Shown here in pieces: positions 27,670 through 35,357 of a DNA stretch of 64,000 bases. Positions within the stretch are counted from its first letter, which is position 1. The number at the start of each line of letters is the position of its first letter. The translations under genes and the position numbers were made by a program. Origin of the DNA: Bradyrhizobium australiense (GTDB taxonomy: Bacteria > Pseudomonadota > Alphaproteobacteria > Rhizobiales > Xanthobacteraceae); assembly GCF_013114825.1 (NCBI RefSeq), contig NZ_JAAVLX010000002.1, positions 124,001 through 188,000 of the forward strand, read 5' to 3'. A model generated the notes under the pieces. The model was not told the origin of the DNA and did not search any database. It saw only the letters and a list, made by a program, of their open reading frames with translations.

Positions 27670-27859
27670 GCGACAATGCTCCCAATGAATATTGATTGCA
27701 GCCCACGCTGCGTCCGGATGCGCGATGCTCTTGCAGGCCCAACGCTTACCCTTCTTGAGCGCATCACACTCCTCCAATTTGTCTATGTTTTCGCTCCGCC
27801 AGACACTGCTTCAGCCTCACGCCTTCAACCACGGATCGTGACGATATCAGCCAGGGACA

Positions 27860-28633
27860 TCAGCGGCCGCTGAATCGCGCCGCGCGCTTCTCCAGAAAGG
27901 CATTGCGCCCTTCCACCGCATCCGCGCTCATGCGGATTTCCGCCTGCGTCTCGATCTCGCGACGGAACTGATCGGCATAGGTGGCGTGTTCGCTCTCGTC
28001 GATCAGGCGGCGCGTCGCGACCAGCGCGCGCGTCGGCCCGTTCGCGAGGCTGCGCGCCAGCGCCAGCGCGCCGTCGCGAAGCGCCGCGTCGTCGAACACT
28101 TCGCGGACCAATCCCCACTCTTTCGCCAGCTCGGCCGTGAGAGGCTCGTTGGTCATCATCAATTCAAGCGCGCGCTGCCGGCCGACGAGACGCGGCAACA
28201 GCCAGGTCGAACCGAGATCGGGCACCAGCGCGATGCGGCTGAATACCTGAATGAAGCGCGCCGAACGCGCGGCAACGATCATGTCGCCCGCCATCGCGAG
28301 GCTGAACCCGCCGCCTGCCGCCACGCCGTTGACCGCCACCACGACCGGCACGCGGCATTCGCGCAGCGCCTTGAATGTCGGCCAGTAGTATTTCATCACC
28401 CCTGCCGCGATGTCGTCGCCCAATATTTGCGCCGCCTTGAGGTTTTGCCCCGAACAGAAGCCGCGGCCGGCGCCCGTCAGCACAAGCGCCCGCACTTGCG
28501 GATCCTCGCATGTCTCGCGGATGGCAGTCGCAAGGTCGCACAATAGATCAGGCGTCATCGCATTCAGCGTCGCAGGCTCATCCAATGTCAGAACGCCGAC
28601 GCCATCGTCGCGTTCCCGCTTCACTCCCGGCAT
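27860..28633 (-). CDS. enoyl-CoA hydratase/isomerase family protein
   Basis: A 257-residue crotonase-fold enzyme. The CoA/oxyanion motif GAGRGFCSGQNLKA is followed by AVNGVAAGGGFSLAMAGDMIVAA. The position equivalent to one catalytic Glu reads VPDLGSTWLLPR, as in PaaG-type isomerases, which use an Asp there, so a role as a PaaG-like isomerase is possible. The ATG at 28633 has GGAGG eight bases upstream. No acyl-CoA genes are beside it. Confidence 0.87.
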   Translation of the reverse strand: MPGVKRERDDGVGVLTLDEPATLNAMTPDLLCDLATAIRETCEDPQVRALVLTGAGRGFCSGQNLKAAQILGDDIAAGVMKYYWPTFKALRECRVPVVVAVNGVAAGGGFSLAMAGDMIVAARSARFIQVFSRIALVPDLGSTWLLPRLVGRQRALELMMTNEPLTAELAKEWGLVREVFDDAALRDGALALARSLANGPTRALVATRRLIDESEHATYADQFRREIETQAEIRMSADAVEGRNAFLEKRAARFSGR

Positions 28634-29196
28634 TTCGCAACCTCCGTTTGCTGGCTTTTGGCCGGCCCGGCCGGGCGAGGTAATCCTAACGGTACCGAAA
28701 CAACGCAGCGAAGCACAATCGCCTCGTGCAGACTTGACCGAAATCCCTGTTGCCAGAGATACTTGGCCCATTGGATGTGAGCTATGTTTGAGATCGGTAA
28801 TTCTGCGTAATTTTTTCTCGCAGTGTCCTATTGGGAAGCCGCTTCCGAACAACTGCCGTTCCGGCAGGAACGGTTGGAGTCGCTCCTGAACACGACCAAG
28901 CAGGACCTCAATCAACTCGTGTAGAAATAGAAGTCATCGCGCCAAATCGGCTTGTGATGCGATTGCCTCAATCCTGTCTGCGGCGCGTCATGGCACGACG
29001 TCGGCTCCGACATGCCGTTCACCGTGTGTGAACGCGCCAGCACAATCCGAATGCCACTTTCCGAAGGCGCCGATCGCGCCACAGCCGCGCCAAATTGTCC
29101 GTCCCGAAATGTTCAGCGCTTCCTGCAACCACCGCTAACACATCATTAACCCTGTCGGCCTTAGGGTCTTGCTGACGCCGAAGGACCGGCTGTCTG
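28634..29196. other. 563-base intergenic stretch, no supported gene
   Basis: It lies between the crotonase (minus) and the PilZ gene (plus), so it should hold two promoters. The middle (28750-28830) is AT-richer. A 33-codon frame (28823-28924, GTG start, reading SYWEAASEQLPFRQERLESL and beyond) looks protein-like but has no ribosome site. I see no hairpin with a U-run and no repeat of the families listed here. Confidence 0.5.
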
Positions 29197-29823
29197 GTGG
29201 CGAAGATGTCGTTTGCGCAAAAGAAAACAACCACGGTGCCGTCCGCGCAGGAGCGGCGGCGCTTCCAACGCGTCAAGGTTCACTTGCTCGGCCGCTACAT
29301 GCTGCCGGATCGCCGCGAATTTCCTTGCCAGATTATTAACATGTCGCCGGGCGGACTGGCGCTGCTGGCCCCTGGCATCGGCAATGTCGGCGACCGCGTG
29401 ATCGCCTATCTCGACCATATCGGCCGCGTCGAGGGCAAGATCACCCGCATCATCGACAACGGCTTTGCCATGACGGTCGGCGCCACCGCGCGCAAGCGCG
29501 ACAAGCTCGCCGCCCAGCTCACCTGGCTCGCCAACCGCGACATCCTCAACCTGCCGGAAGACCGCCGCCACGACCGTATCGTGCCGCGCAACCCGATTGC
29601 GCTACTCACGCTCGAGGACGGCAGCAAGATGACCTGCCGGATCATCGACCTGTCGCTGTCGGGGGCTGCGATCGCCGCAGAGAACCGCCCGCCGCTGAAG
29701 TCGCTGGTCATGCTCGGCAAGGTGCAGTCGCGCGTGGTGCGAAATCTCGAAGAAGGCTTTGCGCTGGAGTTCGTGCACGAGCAGGTCGCCGAAGCGCTCG
29801 AAGACGCGGTTACCGCGCGGTAA
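29197..29823 (+). CDS. tandem PilZ domain protein
   Basis: A 208-residue protein with two PilZ domains, the c-di-GMP-binding fold. Domain 1 (about 20-105) has RRRFQRVKVHLLGRY and INMSPGGLAL, with Asn where the D/NxSxxG motif often has Asp. Domain 2 (about 120-205) has RRHDRIVPRNPIAL and IIDLSLSGAAIA. There is no output domain, as is usual for such adaptors. The start is GTG 29197 (AAGGA upstream) or ATG 29206. Confidence 0.88.
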   Translation: MAKMSFAQKKTTTVPSAQERRRFQRVKVHLLGRYMLPDRREFPCQIINMSPGGLALLAPGIGNVGDRVIAYLDHIGRVEGKITRIIDNGFAMTVGATARKRDKLAAQLTWLANRDILNLPEDRRHDRIVPRNPIALLTLEDGSKMTCRIIDLSLSGAAIAAENRPPLKSLVMLGKVQSRVVRNLEEGFALEFVHEQVAEALEDAVTAR

Positions 29824-29864
29824 AGCGCCAGCCGCCAAAAATCCCTTATTTTTCAGTCTCAAGA

Positions 29865-29896
29865 GGCGGTAGCCGGGTTGCCGGATGCCGCCTTTT
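29865..29896 (+). terminator. candidate terminator after the PilZ gene
   Basis: GGCGG (29865-29869) pairs with CCGCC (29888-29892), with an inner CCGG/CCGG pairing, followed by TTTT. It lies 40 bases after the PilZ stop. Confidence 0.55.
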
Positions 29897-29983
29897 CGCT
29901 GTCCGGCACCGGCCAAAGTCGGTTAACACGGGGCGGTTTTGCCCGCGCATCTCCTGCTATTGCAGCGCCACAGGCGTTAATCC

Positions 29984-30021
29984 ATAAAATTTGAATCAAT
30001 TGCAGTTGTTTCAAATTTTAT
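29984..30021. promoter_or_regulatory. AT-rich 12-base inverted repeat upstream of the LapG-like peptidase
   Basis: ATAAAATTTGAA (29984-29995) and TTCAAATTTTAT (30010-30021) are perfect inverted arms across a 14-base spacer. The 140 bases around are strikingly AT-rich for this genome. The peptidase start is 134 bases downstream, which suits an operator or a nucleoid-protein site. No known regulator is recognised. Confidence 0.5.
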
Positions 30022-30154
30022 TCGAGTTCGATTCAAATATAGATCGAAATATCCGCTAGCTTTACTAGTATTCATGTCAAATGTACTTGCCTGACTTAGC
30101 TGCAGCGCAAATCCTTTGTGCGAAACGTGGTCCCAACAAGAAACGGGGGCCACA

Positions 30155-30772
30155 ATGTTGTTCAGGGGACAGGGGAAGGGACTGGCGGTGATCGCCATCC
30201 TGTTGGGGATGAGCGTCTCGGCGAAAGCCGGCGACGCAATCTACGCTAGTCTGGGTGATACCGCGCGTTCGCCGATCGGCTGGGTCGAATTCTGCGCCGA
30301 AAACGCCGGCGAATGCCGCGGCGGCGCTTCACAGCCGCGCGACATCGTGATGTCGCAGACGGCGTGGCGGGATCTGCTGCGGGTCAACAAGTGGGTCAAC
30401 GAGACCATCAAGCCGATCACCGACATGGATCATTGGGGTGTGATCGAGAAGTGGTCGTTGCCGACGGACGGTTACGGTGACTGCGAGGACTATGTGCTTC
30501 TGAAGCGCAAGATGTTGATCGACGCCGGATGGCCGCGCGAGGCGCTGCTGATCACGGTGGTACGCGACAAAAAGGGCGAGGGCCATGCGGTGCTGACGGT
30601 GAAGACCGACAAGGGCGAGTTCGTGCTCGACAACCAGAACGAAAACGTCCTGGCCTGGACCGAGACCGGCTACCGCTTCGTCAAGCGTCAGTCGCAGAGT
30701 GACCCGAACGTGTGGGTCTCGCTCGGTGATAGCCGCCCGGCGGTCGCTACCGCCTCGTCACGCGATCGGTAA
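30155..30772 (+). CDS. transglutaminase-like cysteine peptidase (BTLCP/LapG-like)
   Basis: A 205-residue exported protein with a signal peptide ending near SAKA-GD. The catalytic triad is visible: C110 (DGYGDCEDYVLLKRKML), H144 (GEGHAVLTV) and D159 (FVLDNQNE). In Pseudomonas the relative LapG cuts a surface adhesin under c-di-GMP control through LapD; neither LapD nor an adhesin gene lies in the window. A double PilZ gene is upstream but not co-transcribed (331-base gap with a terminator). The ATG at 30155 follows GGGGGCC. Confidence 0.9.
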   Translation: MLFRGQGKGLAVIAILLGMSVSAKAGDAIYASLGDTARSPIGWVEFCAENAGECRGGASQPRDIVMSQTAWRDLLRVNKWVNETIKPITDMDHWGVIEKWSLPTDGYGDCEDYVLLKRKMLIDAGWPREALLITVVRDKKGEGHAVLTVKTDKGEFVLDNQNENVLAWTETGYRFVKRQSQSDPNVWVSLGDSRPAVATASSRDR

Positions 30773-30795
30773 CGAGAAGGATTTTACGAACCCGC

Positions 30796-30823
30796 GACCC
30801 GGTCACATCCCCACCCCTCCCCG
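30796..30823. repeat. C-rich box, copy 2
   Basis: The box contains CACATCCCCACCCCTCCCC after GACCCGG, differing from the copy at 22257-22286 by one base in the core. It lies between the peptidase stop and a strong terminator, so it would be in the 3' untranslated region or a short separate RNA. Confidence 0.6.
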
Positions 30824-30841
30824 TCCCAGACCGGTTCGCGC

Positions 30842-30879
30842 GCGGCCAGGCTTCCCCCAAAGCCTGGCCGCACCTTTTT
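30842..30879 (+). terminator. strong intrinsic terminator
   Basis: An 11-base perfect stem, GCGGCCAGGCT (30842-30852) with 30861-30871, eight-base loop, then ACC and TTTTT. It ends the LapG-like peptidase transcript before the convergent Crp/Fnr gene. Confidence 0.85.
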
Positions 30880-30921
30880 GAGCGGCCTCCCACTAGAGCG
30901 CGCGTGGCTTTGCAGCTTGCT

Positions 30922-31623
30922 CTAGTATTGGCCGCCGAGCAGCGCGCGATAATTCGAGTTGACGGTATCGTAGCATTCGCAGGCCGCCTCCCGCAGCGCT
31001 TCCAGATCGAGGATATGGATCTTGCCGCGGGTGTATTTGATGATGCCGGCAGCTTGAAGCGTATGTGCCACGAGCGTGACGTGGGTCCGCCCGACGCCAA
31101 GCATCTCCGCGAGAAACTCCTGGGTGAAGTTGAGGGTGTCGCTGCCTGACAAATCCCTTGCCCGCAGCATCCAGCGGCAGAACCTCGCATCAGTATGGTG
31201 CGAGGCCATGCAGGCGGTCGATTGCTGGGCCTGGGCATACAGCGCCTGCTCGTGCCGGATCAGCAACGACAGCAAGGATTGGCTCTGCATCGCCAAAGTC
31301 TTCAGCACGCCAACGTCGCAGGTCAATGACGGGCCAGAGAGCTGTACAATCGCCCGGCTCAGGGAAATTTTTCCATCCAGCGCCGAGGACGCACCGACAA
31401 CGCCGTCCCGTCCGACCATGGCGGCTTCGACGATCTCTCCGGTCGATAGCGCAACGACCAGTGAAATGATGGCGCCGGTCGGAAAGTACACGGTGCTGAT
31501 CGGGTCGCCCGCCTCATACAGGGTTTGCATTTGCTGCAGGCTGGCTGGTTTCAACCGAGGCTCAAGCGCGGCAAGGTCGCTCGGGGACAGCGACGCGAGA
31601 AGCAGATTGCTGGGACTGATCAT
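30922..31623 (-). CDS. Crp/Fnr-family transcription regulator
   Basis: A 233-residue regulator. A cyclic-nucleotide-binding-fold domain occupies about residues 15-130 (LYEAGDPISTVYFPTGAIISLVV) and a C-terminal winged helix-turn-helix reads EFLAEMLGVGRTHVTLVAHTLQ. The Fnr cysteine cluster is absent, and the cAMP-contact segment RxS is not clear, so the effector is unknown. The ATG at 31623 has AGGAG ten bases upstream; the longer frame to 31944 is not needed. It could read the cyclase signals made elsewhere in the window, but nothing shows this. Confidence 0.9.
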   Translation of the reverse strand: MISPSNLLLASLSPSDLAALEPRLKPASLQQMQTLYEAGDPISTVYFPTGAIISLVVALSTGEIVEAAMVGRDGVVGASSALDGKISLSRAIVQLSGPSLTCDVGVLKTLAMQSQSLLSLLIRHEQALYAQAQQSTACMASHHTDARFCRWMLRARDLSGSDTLNFTQEFLAEMLGVGRTHVTLVAHTLQAAGIIKYTRGKIHILDLEALREAACECYDTVNSNYRALLGGQY

Positions 31624-31825
31624 GGCTGCGCTCCTGCGTGGGCGGCGGGAGCGCAAAGAACTCTCAGTCAGCGGCGCCGGATGGACCTGCCGATAATCGA
31701 CGACCTTAGGCCTCTGGCTGCGGAAAGCGAGAATTAAAGTTCCTAATATGTCTGTTAGGTGACAGACAGCATTGCCGGCCTGGCTCTCAATTAATCGTCC
31801 TTTTCGTCGCCTTGGAGGGCTCAAA

Positions 31826-32038
31826 ATGATCCATGTGGACGATCGTACCGCGGCAAATCTGGATGTGGTTCTGGAAGAGGCCTGCAGGGGATTGAAACAC
31901 GGTGGCGACCACGAAACCCGAAAAAAGATTGCCACGAAACTCATTCAAGCTGCCAGGAAGGGAAATACCACGCTAGGCGGCCTGAAGGCTGTGGCGGATC
32001 GAGTCCTGACGGAGATGGTGCACCGCAAATCGGCCTGA
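31826..32038 (+). CDS. small conserved-looking protein of unknown function
   Basis: A 70-residue, mostly helical soluble protein (VDDRTAANLDVVLEEACRGL, then ETRKKIATKLIQAARKGNTT). No motif identifies it. TTGGAGGGCTCAAA precedes the ATG, a good ribosome site, and a strong terminator follows at 32069, so it is a complete monocistronic unit. The gene is divergent from the Crp/Fnr regulator, with 202 bases between. Confidence 0.72.
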   Translation: MIHVDDRTAANLDVVLEEACRGLKHGGDHETRKKIATKLIQAARKGNTTLGGLKAVADRVLTEMVHRKSA

Positions 32039-32068
32039 CAGCGATTTCGAATGTGCGCCAATAAGCCG

Positions 32069-32105
32069 CGATGGCCCGTGGGCCGCCGCGGGGCCATCGT
32101 GTTTT
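32069..32105 (+). terminator. intrinsic terminator after the 70-residue protein gene
   Basis: CGATGGCCC (32069-32077) pairs with GGGCCATCG (32091-32099), followed by TGTTTT. It also lies just before the convergent 105-residue protein gene. Confidence 0.75.
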
Positions 32106-32115
32106 GATCTGACGA

Positions 32116-32433
32116 CTACGCCGCCAGCGCCACGCGCGAGGTCGATTTTTGCCGCATCGGCTTGCCGCCGGGCGGTCCGGGCGGTTTGTGGTCGAGCATC
32201 GAAAGCGCTTCGAGAATCTCGTCGATGGTAACGAAGCGCCTCGTGCCCGCCAACTCGCGCAGCGCGGGATTCGACGTCACGGCCGCCGCATCCGAGGCCC
32301 AGGACGCGAGGATCGCGCGCTTTTCGCTCAGCGAAAGCGTGGCGTCGGCGACCACATCGCGCGGGTGGTCGAACACGGTCGCCGGATGCAGAACGGCATT
32401 TAGGTCAAAGATATTGTCCGTCTGATCGATCAT
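32116..32433 (-). CDS. hypothetical protein, 105 residues
   Basis: A small soluble protein. The N-terminal half has VFDHPRDVVADATLSLSEKRAILASWASDA, a segment I associate with uncharacterised rhizobial proteins. The C-terminus holds a Pro/Gly turn (HKPPGPPGGKPMR). GGGGAGGATGAACC precedes the ATG. It lies 228 bases after the Hsp20 gene on the same strand, with a palindromic repeat between them. The function is unknown. Confidence 0.75.
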   Translation of the reverse strand: MIDQTDNIFDLNAVLHPATVFDHPRDVVADATLSLSEKRAILASWASDAAAVTSNPALRELAGTRRFVTIDEILEALSMLDHKPPGPPGGKPMRQKSTSRVALAA

Positions 32434-32470
32434 CGGTTCATCCTCCCCAAAGTTAGCAGTGCTATTCTTC

Positions 32471-32497
32471 TCCCTCGCCCCGCTCTTGCGGGGGAGG
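32471..32497. repeat. REP-like hairpin
   Basis: CCCTCGCCCCGC and GCGGGGGAGGG form an almost perfect stem around TCTT. This motif is widespread in high-GC bacteria. It lies between two minus-strand genes and has no U-run. Confidence 0.6.
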
Positions 32498-32661
32498 GTT
32501 GTCGGGGTAATGGGCTCTCTCCGCGAGTCGAATGCGTGGCAACAGCCCCTCGTCCCGACCTTCTCCCCGCGAAGAACGGGAAGGAGAAGAGCAACTCCTC
32601 ACGATCTCCCGCCCGCAATGCCCGGGCGGGAGCCTTTCCCTTCGCGAGGCGCGAGCCGGCC

Positions 32662-33117
32662 TTAGGCCGCCCTCGCCTCGATCTGCTGAACATTGCTTGG
32701 CGCCACGCCATTAATGGCGATGCGGCGCGGCTTCATCGCTTCCGGGACCTCCCGGAACAGCTCGATCCGCAGCAAACCGTCTTCAAACGACGCGCTCTTC
32801 ACCTGCACATGATCGGCAAGGCTGAACTGGCGCTTGAAGGGACGCGCCGAGATGCCCTGGTATAGATATTCGCGCTGGGCCTTGTCGGCCTTGCGGCCCT
32901 CGATTGTCACGGTGTTCTGCTCGGCGGTGACCGAAATCTCATCGGTCGAAAAGCCGGCGACGGCGAGCGAGATCTGATAGCGATCTTCGCCCAGACGTTC
33001 GATGTTATAAGGAGGGTAGTTATCCTCGCCCATGCGTTGCGCGGTTTCAGCGAGGTCGAAAAGGCGGTCGAATCCGATGGTTGAACGCCAGAGGGGTGTG
33101 AAATCGTATGTGCGCAT
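32662..33117 (-). CDS. small heat-shock protein, Hsp20 family
   Basis: A 151-residue IbpA-like holdase. The alpha-crystallin domain spans about residues 35-125 (YNIERLGEDRYQISLAVAGF), with the HSP motif GLLRIELFREVPEAMKPRRI near the end. The N-terminal start MRTYDFTPLWRSTIGFDRLF is typical of the IbpA class. TATGGAGGATTTGGCT precedes the ATG at 33117, and its Shine-Dalgarno is held in a ROSE hairpin (33118-33225), so expression should be heat-induced at the translation step. Confidence 0.95.
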   Translation of the reverse strand: MRTYDFTPLWRSTIGFDRLFDLAETAQRMGEDNYPPYNIERLGEDRYQISLAVAGFSTDEISVTAEQNTVTIEGRKADKAQREYLYQGISARPFKRQFSLADHVQVKSASFEDGLLRIELFREVPEAMKPRRIAINGVAPSNVQQIEARAA

Positions 33118-33225
33118 AGCCAAATCCTCCATAGAGCAAGTTGGATACGAGCGGCACCGGACACGACCGGTGCCCGTCCCAGGACCGGGCCCCAAAGGCG
33201 CCCGGACCGCCGCCCATCGGCGGCA
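33118..33225 (-). promoter_or_regulatory. ROSE-type RNA thermometer in the hsp20 leader
   Basis: The last hairpin (33120-33144) contains UUGCUCUAUGGAGGAU, two loop-proximal bases away from the classic ROSE UUGCUCCUUGGAGGAU, closed by CCAA/UUGG. The UUGCU strand pairs imperfectly with the ribosome site, including the G-G opposition known from ROSE. Upstream on the RNA are two more stems: GCACCGG/CCGGTGC (33154-33173) and CCGCCG/CGGCGG (33207-33223). ROSE elements repress translation at low temperature and melt on heating. Confidence 0.85.
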
Positions 33226-33231
33226 GCAAAA

Positions 33232-33260
33232 AAATTGGAAAACCGCGATTTGGTTTCAAG
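33232..33260 (-). promoter_or_regulatory. candidate RpoH-type promoter for hsp20
   Basis: On the minus strand CTTGAAA (33254-33260) stands 13 bases before TTCCAATT, a rough match to heat-shock sigma spacing. A start near 33225 would give a leader that begins with the first ROSE stem. The -10 match is poor. Confidence 0.35.
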
Positions 33261-33373
33261 GGTGCAGAAAAAAATTTTTGGCGAGCCGGGCCGCCGGCCT
33301 GGCATGCCCTGTCGATCTTTTGCACTGCGCGAGCGATGTGCGATGATGGACCGCCGCAGCCGGAGAACGCACC

Positions 33374-34267
33374 TTGGCTCACAGCGAGATCAACGCCATC
33401 CGCGCATTACTGGGTTCGAAGCCGCGACCGGTCGGATGGTCGGAGCGGCGGCAGCGGCTCGACGAAGTCGGATCGACCTGGCCGGTGGCATCCGACGTGG
33501 AATGCGAGCCAGTCGATTGTGCCGGCGTCGCCGGCGAGTGGTCGATTGCGCCGGGCAGCGAGACATCGCGTGCCTTGCTGTACTTCCATGGCGGCGGATA
33601 TTGCTCCGGCTCGGTCGTCAGTCACCGCCGCCTGGTGACGGAAGCCGGCCGCGCGGCACGCACCCGTACCCTCGCAATCGACTACCGGCGCGCGCCTGAA
33701 CATCCCTATCCCGCTGCGCATGAAGACGCGCTGACCGCGTGGCATTTCCTGCGCACGCAAGGCATTACGCCGGCGCGCATCGCGGTCGGCGGCGACAGCG
33801 CCGGCGGAAACATGGCGCTCGGGCTGATCCATCGGCTGCGCGCCGCCGGCGAGGAATTGCCGGCCTGCGCCTGGCTGGTCTCGCCGTGGACCGACCTCAC
33901 GATGTCGGGCGGAACGCTCATGACCAAGGAAGCCGTCGACCCGCTGATTCACAGGGCGTATCTCGCTGAACTTGCGGATGCCTATGCGCCGCCCCCCGTT
34001 GACCGCCGCGGTCCGCTGATCTCGCCGCTATTCGCCGATCTCACAGGCTTTCCGCCGGCCCTGATTCAGGTCGGATCGGCTGAGACGTTGCTGGCAGACG
34101 CCACGCGGCTCGCCGAGACCGCGGGGGCGGCTGCTGTCGATGTGACGCTGCAGATCTGGCCGCACATGATCCACGCTTGGCCGGTCTGGAATGCTAAACT
34201 CGAGGATGGCCGGCGCGCGTTGGCCTGTGCCGGGCAATTCATCCAGTCGCATATCCGACAGCACTGA
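33374..34267 (+). CDS. alpha/beta hydrolase, hormone-sensitive-lipase family
   Basis: A 297-residue esterase-like enzyme. The oxyanion motif HGGG is at 72-75, the nucleophile S142 is in GGDSAGG, the acid is in ETLLADA and the His in MIHAWPVW. No signal peptide is present, so it acts in the cytoplasm on short acyl esters; the true substrate is unknown. The start is a TTG at 33374 with GGAGAA seven bases upstream. It is divergent from hsp20 and shares its upstream region. Confidence 0.9.
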   Translation: MAHSEINAIRALLGSKPRPVGWSERRQRLDEVGSTWPVASDVECEPVDCAGVAGEWSIAPGSETSRALLYFHGGGYCSGSVVSHRRLVTEAGRAARTRTLAIDYRRAPEHPYPAAHEDALTAWHFLRTQGITPARIAVGGDSAGGNMALGLIHRLRAAGEELPACAWLVSPWTDLTMSGGTLMTKEAVDPLIHRAYLAELADAYAPPPVDRRGPLISPLFADLTGFPPALIQVGSAETLLADATRLAETAGAAAVDVTLQIWPHMIHAWPVWNAKLEDGRRALACAGQFIQSHIRQH

Positions 34268-34415
34268 ACACCCAGCTCTCGCTGGCCGCGCCAGAAAAGC
34301 CTGATTTCCAAAGGCTTGGCCGGAATTCCTCACCTGCCCCGCAAATCCCGGGTTTTAGCGGCAGAGCGGCTGTGCTATTTGGGGACATTGAAATCACGTC
34401 CGGATTTGGAGTCGC

Positions 34416-34922
34416 ATGATCGAACTCGCCCCCCGGAGTGCCAGCCCCATCGCGCGTTTCGGCGGTCAGCCGATTGCGATCGCCGCTGCGGCTCTCGTCA
34501 TTGTCGTGCTTGGAGTAAGCTCTATCGGCTTATGGCGCGCCTATACCGGCAGTGCTCCCGAGACCGATCGCGCGGCCGCGGCCCGCCTGTTGCAGGCACG
34601 CGCCGCGCAAGCGTCCGAGCAACTGGTCGAGAAGACCAAGGGTCTGGAAGCGACCCAGCAGGAATCGATCGACCAGTTGCAGGTGGTGCAGGACCAGCTC
34701 CTGACGGTGCGCCGCCTTCTCACCGCGCAGCAGGCCGACACCAGGAAGCTTTCCGAGCAGGTCGGAACGCTGACGGAAGCGATCGACGGCTTGCGGCAAT
34801 CCTTTGCCAGCGCGCAGACCTCCGAACCGTCCGCCGCTCCCGCGCCGCGCAAGCGGTCGGCCAAGGCAAAGCCTCGCTCGGCCCGGAGCGCGAATCGCAG
34901 CCGCGCCAAGGCGCGCGGCTGA
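34416..34922 (+). CDS. single-pass membrane protein with coiled coil, unknown function
   Basis: A 168-residue protein. One membrane helix (about residues 18-42, PIAIAAAALVIVVLGVSSIGL) precedes a coiled coil (about 55-130, rich in Gln/Glu with heptads such as LVEKTKGLEATQQESIDQL). The tail is very basic (RKRSAKAKPRSARSANRSRAK). The layout suggests an anchor with a periplasmic or cytoplasmic rod. No family is recognised. The ATG at 34416 has only a weak ribosome site. Confidence 0.7.
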   Translation: MIELAPRSASPIARFGGQPIAIAAAALVIVVLGVSSIGLWRAYTGSAPETDRAAAARLLQARAAQASEQLVEKTKGLEATQQESIDQLQVVQDQLLTVRRLLTAQQADTRKLSEQVGTLTEAIDGLRQSFASAQTSEPSAAPAPRKRSAKAKPRSARSANRSRAKARG

Positions 34923-35357
34923 CTGGTCCGGGCGGCGTTTTGACGGGCTGGCGCGGCTGCGGCCGACGCTACCGCGATCCGCACCGCCTGCTTCCGGCAA
35001 TCCGACGATTTCGCCCGTTGCATAGGACCAGTGGATTCGCCGCGGCCCGGATCATGGGGTATTTTCCACCGCTGCGGCCCGCCTTGCCGGAACTTTTTTC
35101 CGCCTTTGTGAACTGGTTCACAAATGCCCGCGGGAATCCCGGGCATCCTGCAATTCACCGGATGGCGTGAGCCGATTTCAATATCCGGGGCTGGCAAGGT
35201 CGTTGACGGTATACTGCGTCGACGGCCTTGTTTTTTGTGCCCGATTTTTGGGCCGTTGCGCTGCGCGCGCCCAACCGCCTGATGTCTCGCAACCAGGTGA
35301 TTTGCGTTCGCGCCGGTTTGCAAGCTGAATGCGCCTCCCAAAAAAAGGAGGGCCGCC
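34923..35357. other. 435-base intergenic stretch with a perfect palindrome
   Basis: No gene is supported. The notable content is the 20-base palindrome at 35105-35124 and, directly after it, a stem ATGCCCG/CGGGCAT (35124-35146) without a U-run. Confidence 0.5.
35105..35124. promoter_or_regulatory. perfect palindrome of Crp-site type
   Basis: TTTGTGAACTGGTTCACAAA is nine perfect inverted bases around TG and contains TGTGA-N6-TCACA, the classic Crp consensus. It lies 233 bases before the dienelactone hydrolase start. A Crp/Fnr-family gene is at 30922 in this window. The binding protein is not proven, and GntR or LacI proteins can also use such sites. Confidence 0.55.

Noticed and set aside
28823..28924. 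A 33-codon frame with a protein-like helix (SYWEAASEQLPFRQERLESL and beyond).
   Set aside because: It has only a GTG start, no ribosome site and no family, and it could be chance. It is mentioned in the gap entry but not called as a gene.
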